Of a stretch of 64,000 bases of DNA, positions 19,051-27,095 are shown in pieces; positions within the stretch are counted from its first letter, which is position 1, and every line of letters starts with the position of its first letter. The notes beneath the pieces are model-generated. The model was not told the DNA's origin, ran no database searches, and was given only the letters and a program-made list of their open reading frames with translations. Made by a program: the position numbers and the translations under genes. The DNA is from Paenibacillus marchantiae. Lineage in GTDB: Bacteria; Bacillota; Bacilli; Paenibacillales; Paenibacillaceae. The stretch is taken from contig NZ_CP118270.1 of assembly GCF_028771845.1 (NCBI RefSeq), positions 3,100,001 through 3,164,000 on the forward strand. The letters run 5' to 3'.

Positions 19051-19162
19051 TACTTTAGTGGATAAAAGCTTAAAAGCGAACAAGCGTTTAAGTGAAGAAG
19101 AGTTTTGGAGATTAAATCAGACGCGCTTAGGCGCTCTCATACAAGGAAGGATGGGATTTATA

Positions 19163-20227
19163 ATGATCGTTATTGCAGGTAAAGCTACTCCGGAGGAACA
19201 TATTCAGGATATCGTCGCTACAATTGAAAAGGAAGGGCTTCAGGTTCATATCTCGCGTGGAGAGGACCGCACCATCATTGGTTTGATTGGTAAAGTAGAG
19301 CCGAAAATGGCTGAGCATCTCCGTCAAATGAAAGGTGTGGAGAATGTCGTCAAGATTTCGAAGTCTTACAAATTGGCAAGCCGTGACTTCCATCCTCAAG
19401 ATACCGTAATCTCCATCAAAGGAGTAGATATTGGCGGCAAAGAACTCGTCGTTATGGGCGGACCTTGTGCGGTTGAATCAGCTGCACAGATTGATGAGAT
19501 TGCCGGGCTGGTTAAGGCTGCTGGTGGACAGGTGCTTCGCGGTGGTGCATTTAAGCCACGTACAGGTCCGTACAGCTTCCAGGGAACGGGTGTTGAAGGT
19601 CTGATCATGATGGCTGAAGCAGGCAAGAAACATGACCTGTTGACCATTACAGAAGTCATGACGCCTGAATATGTGGATATTTGTGCCGAGTACGCAGACA
19701 TTCTGCAAGTAGGTACACGGAACATGCAGAACTTCGATTTGCTGCGCAAATTGGGTGAGTGTGGCAAACCGGTACTGCTGAAACGTGGTTTCAGTGCAAC
19801 TTATGATGAGCTGTTGAATGCGGCTGAATACATTCTTGCGGGTGGCAACCCGAATGTAATGTTGTGTGAGCGTGGTATTCGTACATTCGAATCCTACACA
19901 CGCAATACGCTCGACTTGTCGGCCATCCCTGTTCTGCAGTCTCTCAGTCATCTGCCAGTCATTTCGGACCCAAGTCATGGTACGGGTCGCCGTGAGCTGG
20001 TTGAACCGATGACGAAGGCTTCTGTTGCTGCTGGTGCTAACGGCCTAATTATCGAAATGCATACGGACCCGGATAACTCCATGACGGGTGACGGTGTACA
20101 ATCTTTGTTCCCTGATCAATTTGCCAACCTGCTTCAGGATCTGGAGAAATTGGCACCAATCGTGGGTAAAACATTCAACACAGCCAAACAACCGGCGGAG
20201 TTCTTTCCAGCACGAGTAGGCGTATAA
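19163..20227 (+). CDS. aroF: 3-deoxy-7-phosphoheptulonate (DAHP) synthase
   Basis: First enzyme of the shikimate pathway, joining PEP and erythrose 4-phosphate. 354 residues: an N-terminal ferredoxin-like regulatory domain of about 70 residues, as in Thermotoga DAHP synthase, then the TIM barrel with family signatures GGPCAVES, FKPRTGPYSFQG, LLKRGF and DPSHGTGRR. The start ATG 19163 gives MIVIAGKA, the expected N-terminus; the in-frame ATG at 19151 directly abuts the AAGGAAGG signal. The N-terminal domain usually mediates feedback inhibition by aromatic amino acids or pathway intermediates; which one is not readable here. Confidence 0.95.
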   Translation: MIVIAGKATPEEHIQDIVATIEKEGLQVHISRGEDRTIIGLIGKVEPKMAEHLRQMKGVENVVKISKSYKLASRDFHPQDTVISIKGVDIGGKELVVMGGPCAVESAAQIDEIAGLVKAAGGQVLRGGAFKPRTGPYSFQGTGVEGLIMMAEAGKKHDLLTITEVMTPEYVDICAEYADILQVGTRNMQNFDLLRKLGECGKPVLLKRGFSATYDELLNAAEYILAGGNPNVMLCERGIRTFESYTRNTLDLSAIPVLQSLSHLPVISDPSHGTGRRELVEPMTKASVAAGANGLIIEMHTDPDNSMTGDGVQSLFPDQFANLLQDLEKLAPIVGKTFNTAKQPAEFFPARVGV

Positions 20228-20300
20228 CTGATCTTCATAATATAGGTAATATATATCATCCGGGCATCTGCCCTGGCTCCGTTCGATGAGAATGAGGCTA

Positions 20301-20320
20301 GGACAAAATGTCCGGTTTTT
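20301..20320 (+). terminator. Weak possible terminator after DAHP synthase
   Basis: GGACA (20301-20305) pairs with TGTCC (20309-20313), then GG and five T. The stem is only five pairs. Confidence 0.35.
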
Positions 20321-20487
20321 ATGTTATTTGGAGCCTTGAACGCATTTATTAATCATAGGTGATAAGAAACATTTATGATGTAATGTTATTCCCATAATTT
20401 AGGCTAAATATACCCCTGCTTTACCGCATTAAACCAGTTAAATATAGTTTATTTACGTTGTTAAGTGAAATCAATAGGTTTATAAAA

Positions 20488-20504
20488 TGTTAGCATAGCT
20501 TACA
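20488..20504 (+). promoter_or_regulatory. GlnR/TnrA box upstream of glnA
   Basis: TGTTAGCATAGCTTACA is a perfect match to the TGTNA-N7-TNACA consensus of the nitrogen regulators GlnR and TnrA. It lies 28 bases before the -35 element of the glnA promoter. Confidence 0.8.
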
Positions 20505-20532
20505 TAGTTGCAAAAAATACCTTACATAAGTA

Positions 20533-20562
20533 TTGACGATGTCACATTTGAGATTTTATAAT
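20533..20562 (+). promoter_or_regulatory. Sigma-A promoter of glnA
   Basis: TTGACG (20533-20538), 18-bp spacer, TATAAT (20557-20562); transcription would start about 73 bases before the ATG. Confidence 0.75.
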
Positions 20563-20641
20563 GACGACAGAAAAAAATTCGAATATGGACATTTTCTTAG
20601 CGGGGTTGTTTAATGTTCGGAATATTTGGGAGGACGAATAC

Positions 20642-22066
20642 ATGTCGGTTGAAAACGTATTGAAATCAATTCAAGAGAACAACATCGAGTGGGTAGATTT
20701 TCGTTTTGTAGATTTATCCGGTCGTGCGCACCACATCTCGTTACCAGCTTCGGCAGTTGACGCAGACACTTTTGTAAATGGAGTAGCCTTTGATGGTTCT
20801 TCTATTCAAGGTTTCCGCGGAATTGAAGAGTCCGATATGGTTATGATTCCAGATCCTGAAGCGACTTTTGTCGATCCGTTCACAGCACACCCTACATTGA
20901 ATGTTATGTGTGATATCTTCACTCCGGATGGGGAGCGTTATGAGCGTGACCCACGCGGTATCGCAGTCAAAGCCGAAGAGTTCCTGAAAGAAAGCGGAGT
21001 AGGTACAGCAGCATTTTTCGCACCTGAATCCGAATTCTTCATCTTCGACGATGTACGTTATGAGAGCGGCACGAACAGCTCTTCCTATTTCGTAGATTCC
21101 GAAGAAGCTTCTTGGAACACCAACCGTAAGGAAGATGGCGGTAACCTGGGCTTCAAAGTTCGCACTAAAGGCGGATACGTTCCTGTAGCTCCAGTGGATA
21201 CACAACAAGATATTCGTAGTGAAATGTGTCGCATTTTGGAAGAAGCGGGCCTGTCGATCGAGCGTCATCACCACGAAGTGGCGACAGCGGGTCAAGCCGA
21301 AATTAACTTCCGTTTTGATACGTTGAAGAAAACAGCAGATAACCTGCTTGTATACAAATACATCGTGCATAACACTGCACGTCAATATGGTAAAGTAGCA
21401 ACATTCATGCCAAAACCACTGTTTGGTGACAATGGTAGCGGAATGCACGTTCACCAATCCATCTTCGATGGCGATTCCCCATTGTTCTATGACAAAGCGG
21501 GATATGCAAACCTGAGCGAAATGGCTCTGCACTACATCGGAGGCATTTTGTACCACGCACCAGCTCTGATTGCTTTGACTAACCCTAGTACGAACTCATT
21601 CAAACGTCTCGTACCTGGTTATGAAGCACCGGTTAACCTGGTTTACTCCAAAGGTAACCGTTCGGCAGCAGTACGTATTCCGGTTGCAGCTGTGACACCA
21701 AAAGGTTGTCGTATCGAGTTCCGTACACCGGACTCCACAGCTAACCCTTATCTGGCTTTCGCTGCAATGCTGATGGCGGGTCTGGATGGAATCAAACGCA
21801 AAATCAACCCAACTGAGCTTGGATATGGTCCACTCGACAAAAACATCTATGATTTGTCTGATGCAGACAAAGAAAATATCCGCAGTGTGCCAGCTTCCCT
21901 GGAAGAAGCGCTTGACGCTCTGGCAGCGGACAACGAATTCTTGACTGAAGGTGGCGTCTTCACGAAAGAATTCATCGAAAACTATATCAACCTCAAACGT
22001 GACGAAGCAAAAGCAGTGGCAATTCGCATTCATCCGCATGAGTACAGCCTCTACTTCGACTGCTAA
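20642..22066 (+). CDS. glnA: Glutamine synthetase, GSI-beta type
   Basis: Makes glutamine from glutamate, ammonia and ATP. 474 residues, 30 longer than the usual Bacillus GlnA. Beta-grasp N-domain (1-105), then the catalytic domain with EIESEF-like ESEFFIF, the HHHEVATAGQ segment, FGDNGSGMHVH and NRSAAVRIP. The sequence between about residues 145 and 175 and the segment NIYDLSD with Tyr403 match the GSI-beta subtype, in which that tyrosine is adenylylated. The start ATG 20642 follows GGGAGG by eight bases. Regulation by GlnR/TnrA is suggested by the perfect box upstream. No glnR lies beside it. Confidence 0.95.
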   Translation: MSVENVLKSIQENNIEWVDFRFVDLSGRAHHISLPASAVDADTFVNGVAFDGSSIQGFRGIEESDMVMIPDPEATFVDPFTAHPTLNVMCDIFTPDGERYERDPRGIAVKAEEFLKESGVGTAAFFAPESEFFIFDDVRYESGTNSSSYFVDSEEASWNTNRKEDGGNLGFKVRTKGGYVPVAPVDTQQDIRSEMCRILEEAGLSIERHHHEVATAGQAEINFRFDTLKKTADNLLVYKYIVHNTARQYGKVATFMPKPLFGDNGSGMHVHQSIFDGDSPLFYDKAGYANLSEMALHYIGGILYHAPALIALTNPSTNSFKRLVPGYEAPVNLVYSKGNRSAAVRIPVAAVTPKGCRIEFRTPDSTANPYLAFAAMLMAGLDGIKRKINPTELGYGPLDKNIYDLSDADKENIRSVPASLEEALDALAADNEFLTEGGVFTKEFIENYINLKRDEAKAVAIRIHPHEYSLYFDC

Positions 22067-22097
22067 TCCAGTCGGAACAGAAACTGTTCCCAATGTA

Positions 22098-22130
22098 AAG
22101 CCTCCGGGACTCGCTCTCGGAGGCTTTTCC
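22098..22130 (+). terminator. Intrinsic terminator of glnA
   Basis: AAGCCTCCG (22098-22106) pairs with CGGAGGCTT (22118-22126), then TTTTCC. Confidence 0.85.
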
Positions 22131-22299
22131 TTGAATTGAACGATGTAGTGCATTAACTTTGCAGGGTGATAAAGGAATTTGATAACCCTGATTCGCAGCT
22201 TCGGTGCTTATTGCCCTTGAAGCAGATAGGGAATACTGATATCATAGCGATAATATTCACTTCATATGTCAGCTACGGATGGAAAGGGCGGGGGATTTT

Positions 22300-23388
22300 G
22301 TGACAAAGAGAGCGTATAATTTTAATGCAGGACCTGCGGCGTTGCCACTTGAGGTTCTGGAGCGTGCTCAGGCAGAATTTGTTGATTTTCGGAATACAGG
22401 GATGTCGATTATGGAGATGTCTCACCGTGGAGCGGTGTACGAATCTGTACATAATGAAGCTCAGGAGCGTTTGTTGTCTCTGCTAGGCAACCCCAAGGGA
22501 TACAAGGTCCTCTTCCTTCAGGGCGGAGCCAGCACTCAGTTCGCCATGCTGCCGATGAACCTGCTCGGGGAAGGGCAGACAGCCAGTTACGTCATGACAG
22601 GCAGCTGGGCCAAGAAGGCACTGTCTGAGGCGAAACTGATTGGGGAGACGCAGGTCGCTGCATCTTCCGAAGCGGATAAATATATGAAATTGCCGGATGT
22701 GTCGAATCTTAGCTTCCCGGATCGCACAGCTTATGTTCATTTGACGTCTAACGAAACAATTGAGGGAACTCAATTCAAGTCATTCCCGGATACCGGTTCA
22801 GTTCCACTTATTGCCGACATGTCGAGTGACATTTTCTGCAAACCGTTTGACCTTAATCAATTCGGCATGATCTATGCGGGTGCACAGAAGAACCTGGGCC
22901 CATCAGGGATTACGGTTGTTATTGCTCGCGAAGAACTGGTTAGTGAATCTCCTAAAACGATTCCGACGATGCTTCGTTATAGTACACATGTGGACAACAA
23001 TTCTCTCTATAATACACCACCGTCCTTCTCCGTATACATGGTGAATGAGGTTCTGAAATGGATCGAGGAACAAGGCGGATTGGCTGGAATTGAACAGAAG
23101 AACGTGAAGAAAGCGGATTTGCTCTATAATGCGATCGATTCCTCCGGAGACTTCTACCGTGGCTGTGTAAATCCGGCAGATCGTTCCCTGATGAATGTGA
23201 CCTTCCGCTTAGCTAACGAGGACTTGGAGAAACAGTTTATCAAGGCTTCGGAGCAAGAAGGATTTGTTGGTCTGAAAGGGCATCGGAGTGTTGGCGGCCT
23301 GCGTGCTTCCATTTACAATGCTGCTCCATATGAAAGTGTTAAAGCACTTACGGACTTCATGAGCCACTTCCAGAAGACAAATGGATAA
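22300..23388 (+). CDS. serC: Phosphoserine aminotransferase
   Basis: PLP enzyme converting 3-phosphohydroxypyruvate to phosphoserine (serine pathway), 362 residues. N-terminal YNFNAGPAALP signature, PLP-lysine Lys197 in GAQKNLGPSG, and C-terminal RASIYNA. The start GTG 22300 follows a G-rich ribosome binding site; the in-frame ATG at 22279 lacks one. A terminator follows at 23441. Other serine genes are not adjacent. Confidence 0.95.
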   Translation: MTKRAYNFNAGPAALPLEVLERAQAEFVDFRNTGMSIMEMSHRGAVYESVHNEAQERLLSLLGNPKGYKVLFLQGGASTQFAMLPMNLLGEGQTASYVMTGSWAKKALSEAKLIGETQVAASSEADKYMKLPDVSNLSFPDRTAYVHLTSNETIEGTQFKSFPDTGSVPLIADMSSDIFCKPFDLNQFGMIYAGAQKNLGPSGITVVIAREELVSESPKTIPTMLRYSTHVDNNSLYNTPPSFSVYMVNEVLKWIEEQGGLAGIEQKNVKKADLLYNAIDSSGDFYRGCVNPADRSLMNVTFRLANEDLEKQFIKASEQEGFVGLKGHRSVGGLRASIYNAAPYESVKALTDFMSHFQKTNG

Positions 23389-23440
23389 ATAACCTGGCAG
23401 CGAGTTGTGAATTCAAGCATTCACACTTGTGCTCTACCAG

Positions 23441-23475
23441 AGCCTTCCACATTGACGTGTGGAGGGCTTTTCTTT
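23441..23475 (+). terminator. Intrinsic terminator of serC
   Basis: AGCCTTCCACA pairs with TGTGGAGGGCT, followed by TTTTCTTT. Confidence 0.88.
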
Positions 23476-23525
23476 AAGATTAGAGAATTGTCGTTTACAT
23501 GAAATGAAAAGGAGATTGAACACAT

Positions 23526-23990
23526 ATGGCTTTACATATCGTTTTGGTTGAACCGGAGATTCCAGCAAATACGGGCAATATTTCTCGTACATGCGCGGCT
23601 ACCGGCACACATTTGCATCTCGTGCGTCCACTCGGATTCCGTACGGATGATGCCACACTGAAACGCGCGGGTCTGGATTACTGGCATGCCGTTCATATTG
23701 AATATCATGATTCGTTTGCCGAGGTTCAGGAACAGTATCCAGATGGGCGTTTTTTCTACGCAACCACGAAGGCAAAGAACCGTTATAGCGATTTTAAGTT
23801 TCAAGATGGAGATTTTCTGGTGTTCGGTAAAGAGACCAAAGGCCTTCCTCCAGAGTTAATTGCTGCTAATCCAGATACTTGTATGAAGATGCCAATGACA
23901 GGTGATGTCAGATCATTGAACTTGTCAAACTCAGCAGCAATCATTGTGTATGAGGCTTTGCGTCAACTTAATTTCCCGGGTCTTGATTAA
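23526..23990 (+). CDS. trmL: tRNA (cytidine/uridine-2'-O)-methyltransferase TrmL
   Basis: SPOUT-class methyltransferase of 154 residues, full length. It methylates the 2'-O of the wobble base in tRNA-Leu species. Visible motifs: NTGNISRTCAATGT near the N-terminus, LVFGKETKGLP (about 98-108) and the knot segment MTGDVRSLNLSNSAA. It has its own ribosome binding site (AAAAGGAG) and stands between serC and the abrB-like gene. Confidence 0.95.
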   Translation: MALHIVLVEPEIPANTGNISRTCAATGTHLHLVRPLGFRTDDATLKRAGLDYWHAVHIEYHDSFAEVQEQYPDGRFFYATTKAKNRYSDFKFQDGDFLVFGKETKGLPPELIAANPDTCMKMPMTGDVRSLNLSNSAAIIVYEALRQLNFPGLD

Positions 23991-24076
23991 TCCAATTCGC
24001 GTATAAGTGACGGTTAGAATTCGCTAAAAAAACATTTTTCAAAAAAAAGGACAAAAAATGTTTATTTCCAGCAGGA

Positions 24077-24096
24077 TTCGACAAAATCTTGGCGAA
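24077..24096. promoter_or_regulatory. Pair of Spo0A-box matches upstream of the abrB-like gene
   Basis: TTCGACA (24077-24083, the reverse of TGTCGAA) and TGGCGAA (24090-24096) both match the 0A consensus TGNCGAA and face in opposite directions. They lie 65-85 bases before the start codon. In B. subtilis phosphorylated Spo0A represses abrB through two such boxes. Confidence 0.55.
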
Positions 24097-24160
24097 TTAA
24101 TAAACATAGTACAAATGTACCTAGAAATTTAGAGTAAGATAGGAGAGGTGTGCCGTAGCT

Positions 24161-24415
24161 ATGAAGCCAGCTGGAGTCGTTCGCAAAGTTGACCAATTGG
24201 GTAGGATCGTATTGCCTAAATCTTTGCGTAAAAGGTATCAAATGAATGAGGGAGATCCTGTAGAGATCTTAGTACAAGGGGACCATATCATTCTGGAGAG
24301 ATACCGTCCAAAATGTATTTTTTGTGGATCGATGGAAGAAGTCAATGAGTTCAAAGAGCGTTACATATGCGCACAATGTTTAGATGAAATGACCCAGCTT
24401 CCACAGCACGGGTAA
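24161..24415 (+). CDS. abrB: AbrB/SpoVT-family transition-state regulator with C-terminal zinc knuckle
   Basis: DNA-binding protein of 84 residues. The N-terminal swapped-hairpin AbrB domain (1-48) reads GVVRKVDQLGRIVLPKSL, as in AbrB/Abh. The C-terminal part differs from Bacillus AbrB: it carries Cys52-x2-Cys55 and Cys70-x2-Cys73, a likely zinc-binding knuckle. AbrB proteins repress post-exponential genes and are shut off by Spo0A; the 0A-box matches upstream fit that. Which AbrB-family role it fills is not certain. TAGGAGAGGTG precedes the ATG. Confidence 0.85.
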   Translation: MKPAGVVRKVDQLGRIVLPKSLRKRYQMNEGDPVEILVQGDHIILERYRPKCIFCGSMEEVNEFKERYICAQCLDEMTQLPQHG

Positions 24416-24417
24416 AA

Positions 24418-24459
24418 TAAAAAGTATCATGGCCTCTAAAGGTCATGATACTTTTTTTG
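24418..24459. terminator. Bidirectional terminator after the abrB-like gene
   Basis: AAAAAGTATCATG pairs with CATGATACTTTTT around CCTCTAAAGG; A-run before and T-run after allow use from both strands. Confidence 0.88.
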
Positions 24460-24509
24460 TGTGGAAAAATCATGTCCACTTCCAATTTACCGGGATCAAA
24501 CGAATGGAT

Positions 24510-24941
24510 TCAGCTATTCGTGTTGTATTCCATCACCCAATATTTCTCCCCGGGTGTACCTTCTTCAATGACTTTTTTCCAACCCTGTCGTTCGTAAAAG
24601 CCAATTGCTTTATGATTATCAGATACACATTTCAATCGAACAGGCTGCTGCATAAGTGAAATTGACGCATCAAGTAAGCGTGAACCTGTACCCCCGCCGA
24701 TAAAACAGGGATGGATAAACAGAAGGTGAATAAAGTTCTCGGGAAGATATAGCGAAGCGAAGCCGAGAAGCTGTCCTTCTTCATTTTCAGCCACGAGGAT
24801 ATATTCTTCAACGGTGTCTGTATCAAAATCCTGTAGGGACAGCTCTTCCGGCTTAGCCCAGTGGAACCGGGCACGTCGCGACTCGAGATAGATGATTCTC
24901 AACTCCGCATAATCTGCCTGAGTGGCTGCTCGTATAATCAA
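24510..24941 (-). CDS. GNAT family N-acetyltransferase
   Basis: Protein of 143 residues with the GNAT fold: the IIRAATQADYAEL start of beta1-alpha1, the acetyl-CoA loop GGGTGSRLL (motif A) and the C-terminal CVSDNHKAIGFYERQGW typical of the family. Substrate unknown. I place the start at TTG 24941, preceded by GGAGGGG and overlapping the stop of the upstream hydrolase as TTGA, which indicates translational coupling. A longer frame to ATG 24977 would overlap the hydrolase more deeply and has no better signal. Confidence 0.82.
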   Translation of the reverse strand: MIIRAATQADYAELRIIYLESRRARFHWAKPEELSLQDFDTDTVEEYILVAENEEGQLLGFASLYLPENFIHLLFIHPCFIGGGTGSRLLDASISLMQQPVRLKCVSDNHKAIGFYERQGWKKVIEEGTPGEKYWVMEYNTNS

Positions 24942-25855
24942 ATGATCCCCTCCAGAATAGGCAATATATCTGACCATACATGATCAAGAATGGCTTGCAT
25001 ATTTTGTTCATCACTATTGATGGCAACGACGGACTCCAGCTCCGGTAGGACAACACATAGTTGACCATTGGCGCCATCAGCACGGTAAGCGTTATGGGAA
25101 CATCTCCAGAATTGATATCCATAACCTTGTCCCCAGTCGCCGTCTCCTGGTGTAGGGATCTGTTGTGTTGTCGCTAATCGGATCCATTCCGCAGGAATGA
25201 GCTGCTCGCCGTTCCAGTGGCCCTCCTGAAGCAACAGTTGACCGAACCTGCCTAATTCCTCATTGGTGAGTTGCAGGCCCGCACAGCCCAATGTAATGCC
25301 TAAGGGAGAAGTCTCCCACTCTACATTCGTAATGCCCAGTGGCTCGAATAGCCGGGGAGTCAGATAGTCCTTAACGGTTTGACCAGAGGCAGCCTGGAAC
25401 ATGGCGGAGATCATAAACGTATCTGCACTGCTGTATGTAAACGTTTCACCAGGAACTCTGTTCAAAGGAAGGGACATGTAATATTTCGCCCAATCTTTCT
25501 CAGGAAGGGTGGCTCGCTCTTCTGCCCATAACACAGGTACGTCATGCCCCGATGACATTCGCAGCAAATCGTACAGGGTGAGGTCCGCAGGAGGGAAGGC
25601 TGTTAAATGGGAAGCAGGTGTTGGTGATGTGAAATAGTCTCCTAGTCTGGATTCAAGTGTAAGTGTGCCCGCATCCAAAGCAAGTCCAATCGCCATGCAG
25701 GTGAACGATTTGCTGACAGAATGCTGTAAGCGGCGCATATCGCTGGTGCGATCCCACGCTCCGATTGTAACCCCTTTCTGCAATACCCGAACAGAATGAA
25801 CGTTTAACTGCTGCTCATCTATATGATGAACAAAAGAATTAATAATACTAGACAT
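24938..25855 (-). CDS. Beta-lactamase-fold serine hydrolase (class C / esterase type)
   Basis: Protein of 305 residues of the beta-lactamase/transpeptidase-like family. The SxxK nucleophile motif is SVSK (about residues 46-49) and a YSS motif near residue 140 takes the place of the YxN of class C enzymes. There is no signal peptide, so it acts in the cytoplasm, most likely as an esterase or peptidase and not as a resistance enzyme. The start ATG 25855 follows AAAGGA by seven bases; the frame continues upstream to 25921 without a site. Coupled to the GNAT gene. Confidence 0.85.
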   Translation of the reverse strand: MSSIINSFVHHIDEQQLNVHSVRVLQKGVTIGAWDRTSDMRRLQHSVSKSFTCMAIGLALDAGTLTLESRLGDYFTSPTPASHLTAFPPADLTLYDLLRMSSGHDVPVLWAEERATLPEKDWAKYYMSLPLNRVPGETFTYSSADTFMISAMFQAASGQTVKDYLTPRLFEPLGITNVEWETSPLGITLGCAGLQLTNEELGRFGQLLLQEGHWNGEQLIPAEWIRLATTQQIPTPGDGDWGQGYGYQFWRCSHNAYRADGANGQLCVVLPELESVVAINSDEQNMQAILDHVWSDILPILEGII

Positions 25856-25970
25856 CTTAACATCCTTTCTAAAAAAGAAGAATTTTAACTGTTGGTGAAA
25901 CGTTTCCGCAATCTGGATCAAAAATTAGAACTTATGTTAGTACAAACGAAGTTCAATGTCAATGAATAGG

Positions 25971-25984
25971 TGCAAACGGTTACT
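25971..25984 (+). promoter_or_regulatory. Candidate cre site (CcpA)
   Basis: TGCAAACGGTTACT fits TGNAANCGNWNNCW. It lies between the divergent hydrolase gene and the carbohydrate operon and may mediate carbon catabolite control of either. Confidence 0.35.
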
Positions 25985-26083
25985 TAAAGGAAATTGTTTC
26001 AAATTAAAAGTGCCTTTTGACGCAAATTTTATCACAGAAAATCAGTTTTTTGAGAAAAAAGCGCGAAATTTGTAAAAAGGTTA

Positions 26084-26113
26084 TTGACAGGGTTTGTACT
26101 TCGGGATTATGAT
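26084..26113 (+). promoter_or_regulatory. Promoter of the carbohydrate operon
   Basis: TTGACA (26084-26089), 18-bp spacer, TATGAT (26108-26113). Predicted start near 26120, which is the first base of the first palindromic operator; the leader before the esterase is about 200 bases. Confidence 0.7.
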
Positions 26114-26119
26114 TTATTC

Positions 26120-26143
26120 GAAACGATTCGAAGAAATCGCTTC
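26120..26143. promoter_or_regulatory. LacI-type operator O1 at the transcription start
   Basis: GAAACGATT, six bases, AATCGCTTC: 24-bp dyad with one mismatch between arms, sitting on the predicted start of transcription. Same architecture as the second copy at 26197. Confidence 0.7.
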
Positions 26144-26196
26144 CACGTAAAATGTGTTGTAATCAAGTCCAAGTAAATCAACGTTGGCTATGTTTT

Positions 26197-26220
26197 GAAA
26201 CGATTCGAGAAAATCGTTTC
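26197..26220. promoter_or_regulatory. LacI-type operator O2
   Basis: GAAACGATT, six bases, AATCGTTTC: perfect 9-bp arms. Centre lies 77 bp from that of O1, compatible with looping by a tetrameric or paired repressor. Confidence 0.7.
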
Positions 26221-26319
26221 GATAACCGAGCGAAATACGGGGGAATCACTGGAAGTTGCAACAAAAAGGCAGAGAAACAGAAGTTTACAGACAGCAGCCG
26301 ACGATGAAAGGGGTTACAT

Positions 26320-27084
26320 ATGGCGCATATAACGATCGAAACCGGATCGCCTACGTTATGCATGAATACAAGCATACATGTAGTGTCCAGTGACTCCGGA
26401 GACACTTCAGGCGGTACGCTATATTTGCTGCATGGGGCAGGCGATAACGCAAGTACATGGCAACGTTTGACTACAATTGAAATGTATGCGCAACAATATG
26501 GCTGTACCATCATTATGCCGGAAGCGAACCGAAGCTATTACACCGATATGGAATACGGCCTGAATTACTTCCATTACATCACTCAGGAGCTGCCTGAATT
26601 CTGCAGGAGTCAGCTCAATCTCAATACAGACCCGGCAAAGACTTTCGTAGCCGGTCTATCCATGGGTGGGTACGGTGCATTGAAATGTGCACTGACATAT
26701 CCCGAGAGGTACCGCAAAGCGGTGTCCTTATCAGGTGTAACTGATATTCAGACCCGGCTTCACGATCCGGAGATGCCATCAGGCATGATCAAGGAAATGA
26801 AAGCGGTTTTTGGAGAACGGTTACAGGTAAAACCTGATCAGGACCTGTACGCACTGTCTGCCAAGCTGTTGAAGCAAGGTGGAGATTTACCGGATATTCT
26901 GAGTTGTTGTGGTGACATTGATCCGTTTGTGGATATGAATCGCAAATTCGCGGAATACATGCAGGAAACGAATTTTGAGTTTCGGTATGTGGAGACACCG
27001 GGTACCCATGAATGGAGATTCTGGGAGCAACACCTGAGAACAATGTTTGATTTTCTGTATAACGACAAGACCAAAGTAGAGTGA
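26320..27084 (+). CDS. Alpha/beta-hydrolase esterase (esterase D / acetyl-esterase type)
   Basis: Cytoplasmic hydrolase of 254 residues. Nucleophile Ser114 in GLSMGGYG; Asp in the CCGDIDPFVD region (about 195) and His in GTHEWRFW (about 228) complete a likely triad. The family cleaves short acyl esters, including acetyl or feruloyl groups on sugars and S-formylglutathione. As first gene of a beta-glucoside operon it may remove acyl decorations such as acetyl or succinyl from imported oligosaccharides; this is inference. AAAGGGG precedes ATG 26320. Confidence 0.85.
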   Translation: MAHITIETGSPTLCMNTSIHVVSSDSGDTSGGTLYLLHGAGDNASTWQRLTTIEMYAQQYGCTIIMPEANRSYYTDMEYGLNYFHYITQELPEFCRSQLNLNTDPAKTFVAGLSMGGYGALKCALTYPERYRKAVSLSGVTDIQTRLHDPEMPSGMIKEMKAVFGERLQVKPDQDLYALSAKLLKQGGDLPDILSCCGDIDPFVDMNRKFAEYMQETNFEFRYVETPGTHEWRFWEQHLRTMFDFLYNDKTKVE

Positions 27085-27095
27085 GGAGATGCAAT

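Noticed and set aside
20741..21556. 271-codon minus-strand frame inside glnA
   Set aside because: Antisense shadow of a clear glutamine synthetase; the product is Cys/His/Phe-rich and unlike any protein family.
24025..24065. Terminator after trmL
   Set aside because: AAACATTTTT and AAAAAATGTTT form an inverted repeat, but the stem has almost no G or C and no terminal T-run.
24938..25855. Beta-lactam resistance gene
   Set aside because: The protein has the SVSK motif, but no signal peptide and no YxN/KTG pattern of class C beta-lactamases; a cytoplasmic esterase or peptidase is more likely.
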